64,000 nucleotides of DNA, taken from the NCBI GenBank assembly GCA_902362875.1, contig CABIYF010000015.1, positions 8,377 through 72,376 on the forward strand, in the 5' to 3' direction. Source of the DNA: Eubacteriaceae bacterium. GTDB lineage: Bacteria > Bacillota > Clostridia > Lachnospirales > Lachnospiraceae. The notes beneath the pieces are model-generated. The model saw only the letters and a program-made list of their open reading frames with translations. It was not told where the DNA came from and did not search any database. Shown in pieces: positions 25,973 through 34,882 of this stretch (position 1 is the first letter of the stretch; each line of letters starts with the position of its first letter). Both the position numbers and the translations under genes were made by a program.

Positions 25973-26001
25973 GTAGTGGTTTCGATTACGTAAATTATTT
26001 G

Positions 26002-26151
26002 AATATTATAAAAAGGGTTATCTGTCTGCGACCGTAGGAACACGCCTGCACTTAGCGAGTGGATGGTCGTTAGACCATTCAGGAGCTTAGTACAGCTGCG
26101 TGTGAGTCGAGCGAGAGCGCGTCGCAGACAGATAACCCTTTTTATAATATT
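26002..26151. repeat. Type III palindrome with a perfect 31-bp stem
   Basis: Positions 26002-26032 and 26121-26151 are perfect reverse complements (AATATTATAAAAAGGGTTAT...). The 88-nt interior contains TGGTCGTTAGACCA, AGCTTAGTACAGCT and CACGC/GCGTG mini-helices, so it folds into a branched structure. It lies 30 nt from the stop of the minus-strand CLC gene and probably terminates transcription from both sides. Its sequence differs from type I and II. Confidence 0.7.
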
Positions 26152-26181
26152 CCACCAATAATTTTCGGCATCAACTACAAA

Positions 26182-27378
26182 TCAAAATTTCTCCTGTGCA
26201 TAAATAGACAAATCCCCATTCACCCCATAAGCAACCGCGCAAACAACAACAAACAGCACCATATCCGCCCCACCAAACACTTCCAGTCCAATCATGATCG
26301 GTGCGATCAGTGTATTTGTTGCGCTTCCGAAAACTGCTACATATCCTAACGCTGCGCAGAGCATTGGTGGCAGCCCGAATAGTCCTCCTAGGATCACGCC
26401 CAGGGATGTTCCGATTGAGAATAATGGTGTGACTTCTCCTCCTTGAAATCCGATCGCCAGTGTGAAGATTGTAAACAGTAATTTTAAGATCCAGTCGTAT
26501 CCATAGATTGTCTGTCCTGTAAATCCTGCGGAAATCAGGTTGGTTCCTAGTCCGCTGTATCTTGAGCCATGAACGGCAAATAATAACGCTGCCAGTGGAA
26601 TTGCCATTGCTCCGATTCTTATAAACTGATTCATGATCTTCTCGCCCATAAATGTCTTTAATCTGCTTAGTGAGAAGGAAAATAACCGCCCGGCCAGTCC
26701 AAAAATAATTCCAAGGCAGATTACGGATATGATCGTCTTTGTGCCTGACAGATTTATGGTGTCTTTGATAGCAACAGAGAATTTCTCTAATCCCAGACTA
26801 TGAGATGTAAATGCTGCTGTATATGCGGATGCTAATGCTGGCAGTAGTGCTTCGTAATCCATTTTCCCGATAACTATGACTTCAATTGCAAAAAATGCTG
26901 CGCTTAATGGTGTCTGGAACAGGCCTCCGAATCCTGCTGCCATACCGATCACCAACATCAATCTTCCGTTCTCTGGGAATTTTAATTTTCTTCCGATGGC
27001 GTGTGATAATGTTGCCCCGATCTGGACGGCAACGCCTTCTCTTCCGGCACTTCCTCCGAATAAATGGGTCAGCCATGTTCCAATCATTACCAGCGGAATT
27101 AATAGCAATGGAATAGAGTCCGTCTTCTGCTGTCCGGCTTCGAAGACAAGTTTCATGCCTTTCAGGCTTGCTTTGCTGAATGCGTAATACATTGCTGTAA
27201 TCACTAATCCGGCAATTGGCAGGAATGGAAACAGATATTGATAATGTAAGGTTCTGAAATCAGAGATTGCGATCAGTACTCTTCCAAATAAGGCATCAAT
27301 TGCACCTACGATGATTCCAACAATAACTGCCATGATGAAATATTTTAACAGCTGCAAGATATAGTCTTTCTTTTTCAT
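26182..27378 (-). CDS. CLC-type fluoride/proton antiporter
   Basis: 398 residues with 10 or more membrane helices. CLC signatures: GGSAGREGVAVQIGA (about 108-122) and GGEVTPLFSIGTSLG. The usual GSGIP selectivity stretch is replaced by KGMKLVFEAG, with methionine in the position that marks the CLC-F clade. Membrane exporter that protects the cell from fluoride, where enolase and pyrophosphatase are the known targets. Assignment is strongly supported by the fluoride riboswitch in its leader. AAGGAAA precedes the ATG. No cytoplasmic CBS domains. Confidence 0.93.
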   Translation of the reverse strand: MKKKDYILQLLKYFIMAVIVGIIVGAIDALFGRVLIAISDFRTLHYQYLFPFLPIAGLVITAMYYAFSKASLKGMKLVFEAGQQKTDSIPLLLIPLVMIGTWLTHLFGGSAGREGVAVQIGATLSHAIGRKLKFPENGRLMLVIGMAAGFGGLFQTPLSAAFFAIEVIVIGKMDYEALLPALASAYTAAFTSHSLGLEKFSVAIKDTINLSGTKTIISVICLGIIFGLAGRLFSFSLSRLKTFMGEKIMNQFIRIGAMAIPLAALLFAVHGSRYSGLGTNLISAGFTGQTIYGYDWILKLLFTIFTLAIGFQGGEVTPLFSIGTSLGVILGGLFGLPPMLCAALGYVAVFGSATNTLIAPIMIGLEVFGGADMVLFVVVCAVAYGVNGDLSIYAQEKF

Positions 27379-27498
27379 TTTTTATAAATTTCCTTTCTTC
27401 TCATCTAGTAAAACCTAAGTCTAGTAACCCCTAAGTCATCTAACAAAACCTACACATCAAGAAAGAATCCTGCTTTGCAGGACTTTCCCTTAAAGTTA

Positions 27499-27588
27499 AA
27501 AAAGCTGATAACCCCTGTGTTCATTACACAGAAGTCATCAGCTTAATAAGCGGTTTCGAATCTCTTCGAGGGAGAACTTCATTCCCTT
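27499..27588 (-). ncRNA. crcB-RS: Fluoride (crcB) riboswitch with overlapping terminator
   Basis: On the minus strand: GGGAATGAAGTTCTCCC forms P2 (GGGA/TCCC) and gives GAAGT for P1; an extra TCGAA-GAGA-TTCGA hairpin follows; AAACCGCTTATTAAGC holds P3; then TGATGACTTC closes P1 and the pseudoknot. The 3' half of the aptamer also pairs with AACACAGGGGTTATCAGCTTTTTT to form a terminator (27545-27499). Binding of fluoride should favour the aptamer and let transcription reach the CLC gene. The motif order fits the crcB consensus. Confidence 0.9.
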
Positions 27589-27599
27589 TTTCTTTTGCT

Positions 27600-27628
27600 A
27601 AGATATCATATCTTTTATGTTGTGTCAA
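27600..27628 (-). promoter_or_regulatory. Sigma-A promoter of the fluoride exporter
   Basis: TTGACA at 27628-27623 and TATCTT at 27605-27600, with a 17-nt spacer, would start transcription a few bases before the riboswitch aptamer (27588). This is the best consensus promoter seen in the window. Confidence 0.8.
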
Positions 27629-27681
27629 TTTTTATATGGCAGACGGTTCCTGATCAGCGGATTTCTGATCAACTGATTTCA

Positions 27682-28281
27682 TTAATTGCCACCGGCTAAC
27701 ATATTTGTGATCGTACATCGCAGTGCCATTCTGTTTTGTCCGCCGTATGTACAGGTAAACAGTGTCATATCCCATTTGCCTTTTTCCATTTGTTTTACGT
27801 CAGTTCCTTTGATAATCTCTATATCAGAAACTTTATACTCAAATCTATTACCTTCTACGTCAATAAACCAGATCTTGCTTCCGATGTCCAGCGTCTTTAA
27901 TCTGCTGAAATGACTTCGGTAATTGTGTCCTGCAATGATGATATTTCTTTTATAGACACTTCCTTTGTATCGTCCTGGTGCAATCTTTAAGCCATCTGGA
28001 CTCCAATGTGACATTACCGGCAGCTGCAGTGATAATTTGGGTACTTCCAGCACCCCTATATATTTGATTCCGTTTATCGTCTTTGTCGGCATTTCGATAT
28101 CGGGATTCATTTTATATAATAATCCTGTATTCTCTCTTTTCATCACATGGGCTAATTTCTGTACTGCATCTGCAGCATTGTTCTTTGCCTGGTAATCCTC
28201 ATAATAATTGTGTATTGTCAGTCCAAACGCTCCGAAGAGTAATATGATTCCTGTGATGATCCAAATCCTACTCTTTTTCAT
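27682..28281 (-). CDS. Sortase (small, class B/D-like)
   Basis: 199 residues. N-terminal membrane anchor (about 5-24), then the sortase barrel with H119 in IIAGHNYRSHF, catalytic C177 in TLFTCTYGG and R184 in QNRMALRC. No C-terminal membrane helix, unlike the class C enzyme at 29254. Transpeptidase that anchors LPxTG proteins to the wall. Overlaps the broken pilin gene upstream by 14 nt, so it is the last gene of the pilus operon. It could be the housekeeping-type anchoring enzyme of this pilus. Confidence 0.88.
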   Translation of the reverse strand: MKKSRIWIITGIILLFGAFGLTIHNYYEDYQAKNNAADAVQKLAHVMKRENTGLLYKMNPDIEMPTKTINGIKYIGVLEVPKLSLQLPVMSHWSPDGLKIAPGRYKGSVYKRNIIIAGHNYRSHFSRLKTLDIGSKIWFIDVEGNRFEYKVSDIEIIKGTDVKQMEKGKWDMTLFTCTYGGQNRMALRCTITNMLAGGN

Positions 28282-29257
28282 CGTTTTCTCTCTTTTGTTT
28301 TATCATACCGATTCCAATACAAAGAATTCCTCCTGCTACCAGAAATGGTAACGGCCACCATAATTGTCCTGTCTGTGGAAGTTTTTTCTCTGTTGTCGTC
28401 TCTTTTGAAGATTCTTTTTTGTGTTTCTTCTCTGTTGTAGGTTTTTTCTCTGTTGTCTCTTCATAAAAATCATCGCCCCAGTAAATATTTTTGATAACGA
28501 TGGATGATTCCTCTTTTGAAACTGACACAATATAACCTTTTGTTTTCTTTTTCTCAATGGCTTCCCATTGATATTTTGAACTTAGATCGTTCCATGTATA
28601 CTGCCAGTTATTATCTTCACTTAACTGCACTTCCTGATAAACTTCACCATCTCGCAATAACTGTACGGTAATGTTTTCTGGACGTTTTTGGTATTTATTA
28701 TTGCTGTCCTGCCATACTTTGGCTATTTTATAATCTACCATTGTATCTGATACTGGCTTTATCTCGTATTATGCCTTTGTTGTGACGTTGTACTGGCGTT
28801 TTCCATTTACCGTTTTGCCTGGAATCGTGATGAAATATGGCATGGAAGTATATATGTATCCATCTTCCTCATGAACTTTTGCTGTCACCAGATATAATCC
28901 CCGTGGCAGCTGTTCAAAACTTACCTTTCCGGAACTGTCTGTCTGCTTTGTATAATCTGCTTCCACATTGTCCCTGTGAATATAAGTTTCGAGTGCTTTC
29001 GCCTGTCCTGCCCATTCATCTTTTGTCTTATTCGTTAATCCGATCGGATATTGTGAAAAACGGTCTTCTAATATGAATTTGGAATTCTTTCCTTCATTCG
29101 CAACGTGATAGAGTTGAACTTCAATTCCTGCACATGGATAGGTGGTCGTCAATGACCCTTTCTTGGCTTTGGAAGCATATGCAGGCTGGCTTAGGCATAT
29201 CATGATCATCAAACATGTAATCAATATTTTTTGTATCCTCTTCATTACCTTTTTCAT
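28268..29257 (-). pseudogene. LPxTG pilin/adhesin gene split by an in-frame TAA
   Basis: Two frames read as one protein: 29257-28769 encodes a signal peptide (MKKVMKRIQKIL..., cut after AYA) and a pilin-like domain ending QYNVTTKA; a TAA at 28771-28769 follows; then in the same frame YEIKPVSDTMVDYKIAKVW continues into a CnaB domain, a Glu/Thr/Lys stalk, LPQTG, a membrane helix and a basic tail to 28268. No frameshift is needed: a single nonsense codon breaks a protein of about 329 residues. The second half has no signal peptide and the first no anchor, so neither alone would be wall-anchored. Alternatives are stop read-through or a base-calling error. The start overlaps the class C sortase stop (ATGA). 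Confidence 0.85.
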
Positions 29258-30087
29258 CCTTTCTTATGCTTCTTTTTGTTTCCTGTTCTAATAAATAATC
29301 CTATGATCAGCATAACCAGTACTGGAATGGCGATCACAGATGCTACAACCAATGTATCCACTCTGACTGCATCCGCTGCTTCAGATGCGCTGTCAATGTT
29401 TGCTATCCTGTGTCCTCTGACTAACAGTCTGTGTGTATTGACTCCATAAGGTGTACATGTTACCAGTGTGAACAGATCCTGCCCATCTTCTATCTTTAAA
29501 TCTGAAATATTATCCGGCAGAACGACTCTGATCTGGTCTACTTCATAGGTCAGTGTCTTGTCTAACACATGAACCATGAAAACATCACCTTTTGTCATCT
29601 TATCGAGATCTGTAAATAATCTTGCAGATGGAAGCCCTCTGTGTCCTGAGATCACACAATGACTGCTCTTGCCTCCTACAGGTAATGAAGTTCCTGCAAT
29701 ATGCCCTGTGGCAATCTGCAGGATTCCTTCATCGACTCCATGATAAATCGGAAGCGATACTTTAATCTTTGGAATCTCTATATAAGCCATGATCCCATTT
29801 CCACTGATATCTAATAGTTTATTATATTCCTTTTCTTTCGCTTTGGAAAGCGGTGTCTGAATACCTGTTATCCCCAGATTTTTATTATACTGTCTGGCTT
29901 CATTCCATATTCGTTCATAATCTTTCTTATCAAGATTATCGACGGCTTTTACATAAGATGCGATCGCTCTTGTCTGATGAAATGAATTCCAGTAATCACT
30001 GATCGTTGGATAAAGCAATAACGATAACCCAGCCAGTAAGATCACTATAATTATCAATGTTGAAAAATGTTTTTTGATAAATTTCAT
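29254..30087 (-). CDS. Class C pilin-polymerising sortase
   Basis: 277 residues. N-terminal membrane segment (about 8-27), sortase domain with H149 (ISGHRGLPSARLF, typical of class C), C211 (LVTCTPYG) and R220 (NTHRLLVRG), and a C-terminal membrane helix (about 245-268) with a basic tail. Class C sortases join pilin subunits covalently outside the membrane. It sits between the two damaged pilin genes, the standard order of a Gram-positive pilus operon. All catalytic residues are present, so the enzyme looks intact although its substrates do not. Confidence 0.93.
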   Translation of the reverse strand: MKFIKKHFSTLIIIVILLAGLSLLLYPTISDYWNSFHQTRAIASYVKAVDNLDKKDYERIWNEARQYNKNLGITGIQTPLSKAKEKEYNKLLDISGNGIMAYIEIPKIKVSLPIYHGVDEGILQIATGHIAGTSLPVGGKSSHCVISGHRGLPSARLFTDLDKMTKGDVFMVHVLDKTLTYEVDQIRVVLPDNISDLKIEDGQDLFTLVTCTPYGVNTHRLLVRGHRIANIDSASEAADAVRVDTLVVASVIAIPVLVMLIIGLFIRTGNKKKHKKG

Positions 30088-30130
30088 AAGTATCGCCCGT
30101 TTAATTTGTTATTGTCTGCTCGATTTTCTT

Positions 30131-30638
30131 CTATCTGTCTGCATCCATGCGTCTTTTTGTGATCAGTAGTAATGCTGCTCCTACAACTAATACTCCACCA
30201 ACAAGATACATTACTGTTGTACCCATTCCACCTGTTTCTGGTAATTCAGAACCTTTCTGGTTGACAATGTTACTTGTTAATGATCCTGCTGTCTTATCTG
30301 CTGTTAATTCGATCTCTCCAGTTACTTTATCTCCTGTTAAGTCTTTTAATGCTGGAGACTCTGATAAAACATCATGACTTGCTGTAATTCTAAATTTGAT
30401 GTCAGAAATACTGTTATATCCATCTGGTGTTGTTGTTTCTTTTAAGATATAATCACCATCATCTAAACCATTAAATGTGAAAGTTGTTCCTTCTGGATTC
30501 TTTACTACTGCAACTTCTTTTTCAGATCCATCTTTCATTACTTTGTATAATTTGAATTCAGCACCTTTTAATGCAGCTCCACTTGCATCTACTTTGTTGA
30601 TGATTGTTTTGTATGTAAATACGATAACTGTATATTGT
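30131..30638 (-). pseudogene. 5'-truncated major pilin (SpaA-like) gene
   Basis: The open frame starts without signal peptide directly after the signal peptidase stop: IKQYTVIVFTYKTIINKVD, then GAALKGAEFKLYKV, a complete CnaB domain, E-box ETTTPDGY, LPETG, membrane helix and KRRMDADR. Going further upstream in this frame one meets TAG, inside the signal peptidase gene. An internal ATG at 30538 would give only 135 residues with no export signal. A normal backbone pilin has about 400-550 residues, so the first two thirds seem to be deleted, fusing the remainder to the signal peptidase gene. Confidence 0.85.
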
Positions 30639-31328
30639 TTAATGTACCGGCCCTAATTTCTTTAATGGCCATACGCGAAAGACCAGTTTACCCACAATTT
30701 GATCTTTCCCGACGCATCCAACAGATGATTTTCTGCTGTCCACAGATACCGAACGGTGGTCTCCCATTACAAAAACCTTGCCTTCCGGCACCTGATAAGG
30801 TAACTTAATGTCGCAATGTCCCAGAGCTTTCTGTTTTACATACGGCTCATCCAGTTTATTTCCATCAATGGTCACATCCCCCGCTTCATTGATATCCACC
30901 CACTGACCGGATGTTGCGATCACTCGTTTTACCAGTATCTTATTATTGTAATAAAATGCGATAATATCGCCTTTTTTGCACTTTGATTTCTTTAATGACA
31001 CTACCATATCTCCTGCGGATACCGTTGGTGTCATGGATCTTCCATAAATCTGAAGTACTGGAAGGAATACCGTTGCGATCAATATCGCGATCGCTGCAAC
31101 AACGATCAATATTGAGATTGTGCTGCGAAGTTTTCTTATATATTTTCTATGGTAATCCTTACGTTCCAGTTCTTTCTGCAGCTGTCTTGCAAATGCTTCT
31201 GACTGCTGCAATGAATCATCATCTTCTTTATTAAGCTGTGATCTTAATTGTTCTACTTCTTTATTTTGCTCAAGAAGCAGCTCAAGAAGTTCTGACTTCT
31301 TGAGCTTGCGAAGTTCTTTATCCGTCAT
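30639..31328 (-). CDS. Signal peptidase I of the pilus locus
   Basis: 229 residues from the ATG at 31328. A predicted cytoplasmic coiled-coil stretch (about 8-60) precedes a membrane helix (about 71-92), then the catalytic Ser/Lys pair: S98 in GRSMTPT and K134 in ILVKRVIA; the GDHRSVSVDSR box follows. The long N-terminal coiled coil is common to signal peptidases in pilus operons of Lachnospiraceae. A longer start at 31364 is possible, but GGGGTG before 31328 looks better. Overlaps the upstream regulator fragment by 11 nt. It may process the pilins encoded next to it. Confidence 0.88.
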   Translation of the reverse strand: MTDKELRKLKKSELLELLLEQNKEVEQLRSQLNKEDDDSLQQSEAFARQLQKELERKDYHRKYIRKLRSTISILIVVAAIAILIATVFLPVLQIYGRSMTPTVSAGDMVVSLKKSKCKKGDIIAFYYNNKILVKRVIATSGQWVDINEAGDVTIDGNKLDEPYVKQKALGHCDIKLPYQVPEGKVFVMGDHRSVSVDSRKSSVGCVGKDQIVGKLVFRVWPLKKLGPVH

Positions 31329-32029
31329 TTTGCACCCCTGCTTCACTTCTATACAGTTGTTCATCTTTTAATTTCTGCAGTCTTGCTTCTCTTTCTCTTG
31401 CCCATTCGTAATCGATCATGTATTCTCCATTAAACATTGTGTTCAGGTGCTGTTTGAGTTGGAACAGATCACATTCTATCTTCCATGTCAATATCCTGCA
31501 GCTTCCTCTTTTACTTTGGAAAATACCTGAACAATCATGCTGTTCAAACTTCTTCCGGCAGTATAAGACTGCTTTTCTGTATAAATTCTTTACTCTCTCG
31601 TCATAGATCCTGTTTGGCCAGAGCTTATCAACCGCTTCTTCCATACTAACATCCCCACCTTCATGGTCAATGCATAGTGCAAGATACCCGCTGTACCAGA
31701 TCTGCAATCTCGATTGCATTATATGGCTTCATAATGTAATAGTCGGCTTTTGCATCATACAAAGCCTTCTTAATATCATCTGGATGCTCCATTGAGTAGA
31801 TCAGAACCATATCCGGATAAATCCTTCTTAATTCTTTTCCCAGAAACAGTTCCCCGTTTTCTTCCTTAATATTAAGAATCGCAAATTCTATCTCATGCTG
31901 CTTTGCAAATTCTAACGCTTCCTCTGGCAAGCTGAATGCCCCTAATAGTTCGATTTCGCCATACTCCCCCAGTATACACTCTAACTGATCTAAATATTTC
32001 AGTTCTTCATCTACTATTATTGTTTTCAT
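31318..32029 (-). pseudogene. Broken response regulator with SARP/BTAD-type output
   Basis: 32029-31667 encodes a receiver domain (IIVDEELKYLDQLECIL, NIKEENGELFLGKEL, IMKPYNAIEIADLVQRV) that ends abruptly in SCTMH. The second frame, 31719-31318, resumes at LALCIDHEGGDVSMEEAV and continues with a winged-helix segment (LWPNRIYDERVKNLYRKAV, then DCDLFQL-like region and FNGEYMIDYEWA). In related regulators the two parts are joined by a linker and the first strands of the DNA-binding domain; these seem deleted here, which also shifts the frame. So the pilus operon regulator is probably nonfunctional. The usual Asp phospho-acceptor in the receiver is replaced by ILNIKEE, with no clear D. Confidence 0.75.
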
Positions 32030-32121
32030 TATTATCTTTCTTTATCTTTATGCAAGTCTTAAAAAATTATATCTTCTCCCATTGAGAGAATCCTAGCATT
32101 CTTTCCGTGACTTATGTGTGA

Positions 32122-32627
32122 CTATTTCCTATATTTAGTTACTATATGAAATTTTTTATAACTATTTTTATCTTGATACATCTTTTTGTCGGCTATTTCG
32201 AACACCTGTTTTAAGCTCATGCTCATATCTGTCCTTAATACATCTCCCACTGACAGTCCTGTATCCGGATCTCCCTGCCTGAATTTCATCTGTGCTTTCT
32301 TGATCTTGCGTACAGCCGCTCCCATCGCAATATCTACATATGGATCTGTTTCTTTTTTATATTTTGCTGTTGATTGATCTGCTGTATGATCTCATCACAC
32401 TTCTTCTCACCGCATTTTGGGATTATCATAAGGAATTCGTCTCCGTTAATCCAATTAATCTTTTCTGGATTCTCTGATGCATAAACATATTTCCCTTCTT
32501 TATCTTTTGCAAATAATATAACAGGGATATTTCCATATTTATATAAATAATTTAGTAACTCTTCTTTGGAGTACACTTTTTCAGAATCTCTCATTTTTCC
32601 TCCTTTGGCTCCCCAAATATAAAGCAC
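32122..32627 (-). pseudogene. Remnant of a PAS-GGDEF diguanylate cyclase gene
   Basis: 32627-32334 holds a PAS-like start (NIPVILFAKDKEGKYVYASE) running straight into INGDEFLMIIP, the signature loop of a GGDEF domain, so the first half of that domain is missing. The frame then ends in KKKQIHM; shifting frame around 32355 restores YKKETDPYVDIAMGAAVRK, which continues in 32325-32122 to the family tail FEIADKKMYQDK. Thus at least one internal deletion and one frameshift. The signature reads NGDEF rather than GGDEF. No functional enzyme is expected. Confidence 0.75.
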
Positions 32628-32671
32628 CCCCTTAGTTTAGTTTATTTATTTGTGTATTTATAATACAAAAA

Positions 32672-32713
32672 AATAGCCGCCACGATCCTGAAACGATAAA
32701 GTGAGCGACTATT
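32672..32713 (-). terminator. Terminator-like hairpin upstream of the GGDEF remnant
   Basis: On the minus strand AATAGTCGC (32713-32705) pairs with GCGGCTATT (32680-32672) and is followed by a run of T. It lies between the V-ATPase subunit D stop (32846) and the GGDEF remnant (32627), so it ends the V-ATPase operon transcript. The 130 nt before it are AT-rich with no other feature I can support. Confidence 0.7.
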
Positions 32714-32845
32714 GCTAAAAATATCAGACTATCCGTCTATCGGTAGCATCTTTTCTATTTATAGAATATCATTCTATCTTTTATTTGTCAATGTGATATT
32801 ATATTATTAAATATAATTTAACACCACAAATTCATTTTATACATC

Positions 32846-33466
32846 TCATCCTTTCTGCTTCATCCTCTTAATAACCTTAAGCCTCGTAAATTCCTCTCTC
32901 TCCTTCTCTTCCAACTCATTTGAAATCTTATAAACCAGTCCCGTATAAGTCGGAATCGTAATATTTTTCAATGCATTCGCTCTCTTTTGTGTCTTCTTAA
33001 TACTCGTCGCCAGCCGATAAGCTGCATTTTCGACCATCGACAACTTAATCGTCAGATCTTTCACCTGCCGGAACGCTTCTCTCGCAACATCAATCGACTC
33101 AAATGTCCCATCCATCGCATAAGTCAGCTGGTTTTCATGTGCATCATATTTTACATGTGGTATCTCCGTTCCCATGATGCTTCTGGTCTGAATCTGAATC
33201 GAATCCTCGATTGGAACCGTATAGGCAAGTTCTTCGACCTTACTAATCCCATGCTGGATATTTGCTCTCTGAAGACATGCATATGCTCTTGTAAATGTCG
33301 TATCGATCTCTTCCTGAATATCTTTTGCCTCATCGATCAGATCCATCAGCTCACGGATCAGGATATTCCTTTTTTTATCCATCAGATCATAGCCTTGTTT
33401 TGCTAATGCAAGCGAGTTCTTAGCTGCGATCAGATTTCCTTTGGTTGGGAATTCTCGTGGGTCCAT
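32846..33466 (-). CDS. atpD: V-type ATP synthase subunit D
   Basis: 206 residues, central-stalk subunit of the A/V1 motor. Opens with FPTKGNLIAAKNSLALAKQGYDLMDKKRNILI, the long N-terminal helix of the family; the C-terminal helix NALKNITIPTYTG...EEKEREEFTRLKVIKRMKQK completes the coiled coil. Couples rotation of the A3B3 head to the K ring. Last gene of the nine-gene operon H-C-I-K-F-E-A-B-D, 15 nt after subunit B. Confidence 0.95.
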   Translation of the reverse strand: MDPREFPTKGNLIAAKNSLALAKQGYDLMDKKRNILIRELMDLIDEAKDIQEEIDTTFTRAYACLQRANIQHGISKVEELAYTVPIEDSIQIQTRSIMGTEIPHVKYDAHENQLTYAMDGTFESIDVAREAFRQVKDLTIKLSMVENAAYRLATSIKKTQKRANALKNITIPTYTGLVYKISNELEEKEREEFTRLKVIKRMKQKG

Positions 33467-33481
33467 AATCTCACCACCTTT

Positions 33482-34867
33482 TTAGCTTTCCTGCTCTTTC
33501 GGCAGGTATTTATCGATGATCTTCGTGTCGATTCGGTCTAATTCTTCCCTTGGCAGAATCTTTAATAATTCCCATCCAAGATCCAAAGTTTCGATCATAG
33601 AACGATTTTCTTCCGGTCCCTGACCGATGTATCGTTCTTCAAATGCCTTTCCAAATTCCAGATATTTTTTATCGATCGGTGATAATTCATCTTCACCGAT
33701 GACGGAGGCTAAGTTCCTTGCCTCTCCCACCTTTGCATAGGCAGAAAATAACTGGTTTGCAAGATCCTGATGGTCTTCTCTTGTGTATCCTTCACCAATT
33801 CCATCTTTCATCAGACGGGAAAGTGAAGGAAGAACACTAATTGGTGGGTAAATGGACTGTCCGTTTAGGTTACGATCCAGTACGATCTGCCCTTCTGTGA
33901 TATATCCAGTTAAGTCAGGAATCGGATGTGTGATATCGTCATTGGGCATTGTAAGGATTGGAAGCTGTGTTACAGAACCTTCCGCTCCTTCAATAATTCC
34001 TGCACGTTCGTAAAGTGTCGCAAGTTCGCTGTATAAATATCCTGGATATCCTTTTCTGGATGGAATTTCTCCTTTGGATGAAGATACCTCACGCATCGCT
34101 TCTGCAAATGATGTCATATCGGTCAGGATTACCAGGATATGCATGTTGCAGTCAAACGCCAAATATTCTGCTGCCGTTAAGGCTACTTTCGGTGTGATCA
34201 GTCGCTCGACAACTGGATCATTTGCCAGATTTAAGAACATACATACATGATCTGCAACACCGCTTTCCTCAAATGTTTTCTGGAAGAAATCCGCAACATC
34301 ATGTTTGACACCCATTGCTCCAAAGACAACCGCAAATGGCTCATCGGAACCATCTCCTAAGGATGCCTGTTTTACGATCTGTGCTGCCAACTGATCGTGT
34401 GGCAATCCGTTTCCTGAGAAGATAGGAAGCTTCTGTCCACGAATCAGCGTTGTTAATCCATCAATGGCTGAAATACCTGTGCGAATATAGTTTCTTGGAT
34501 ATTTTCTTCGGACTGGATTTAACGGAAGTCCATTGACATCTCGTTTTACATCCGTGATCAATGGGCCTAATCCATCAATTGGTTTTCCGATCCCGTTGAA
34601 TGTTCTTCCAAGCATATCTGGTGCAAGGGAGACTTCCATCGGATGTCCGGTCAGTTTCGTTCTTGTGTTATCAAGAGACATATTTTCGGTTCCCTCGAAT
34701 ACCTGAATGACTGCTTTATCTTCGTATAATTCAATGATCCTTCCAATTTTCTTTGTCTTTCCATCGACCGTAAATTCCACGATCTCATCAAAAAATGCGT
34801 CTTGTACCCCTTCCAGAATGACAAGCGGACCATTGATACTGCTTAAGCCTAAATATTCAATTCCCAT
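33482..34867 (-). CDS. atpB: V-type ATP synthase subunit B
   Basis: 461 residues, the non-catalytic regulatory subunit of the hexameric head. Typical N-terminal [17 protein letters not shown], nucleotide-site stretch [18 protein letters not shown] without a canonical Walker A lysine, and [29 protein letters not shown]. The absence of GKT is normal for subunit B. Lies 15 nt from both neighbours A and D. Confidence 0.96.
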   Translation of the reverse strand: MGIEYLGLSSINGPLVILEGVQDAFFDEIVEFTVDGKTKKIGRIIELYEDKAVIQVFEGTENMSLDNTRTKLTGHPMEVSLAPDMLGRTFNGIGKPIDGLGPLITDVKRDVNGLPLNPVRRKYPRNYIRTGISAIDGLTTLIRGQKLPIFSGNGLPHDQLAAQIVKQASLGDGSDEPFAVVFGAMGVKHDVADFFQKTFEESGVADHVCMFLNLANDPVVERLITPKVALTAAEYLAFDCNMHILVILTDMTSFAEAMREVSSSKGEIPSRKGYPGYLYSELATLYERAGIIEGAEGSVTQLPILTMPNDDITHPIPDLTGYITEGQIVLDRNLNGQSIYPPISVLPSLSRLMKDGIGEGYTREDHQDLANQLFSAYAKVGEARNLASVIGEDELSPIDKKYLEFGKAFEERYIGQGPEENRSMIETLDLGWELLKILPREELDRIDTKIIDKYLPKEQES

Positions 34868-34882
34868 AATCTATCCGCCTCC

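Noticed and set aside
32628..32845. Cyclic di-GMP riboswitch before the GGDEF remnant
   Set aside because: The GNRA loop, receptor and conserved core could not be found; only a terminator hairpin is supported.
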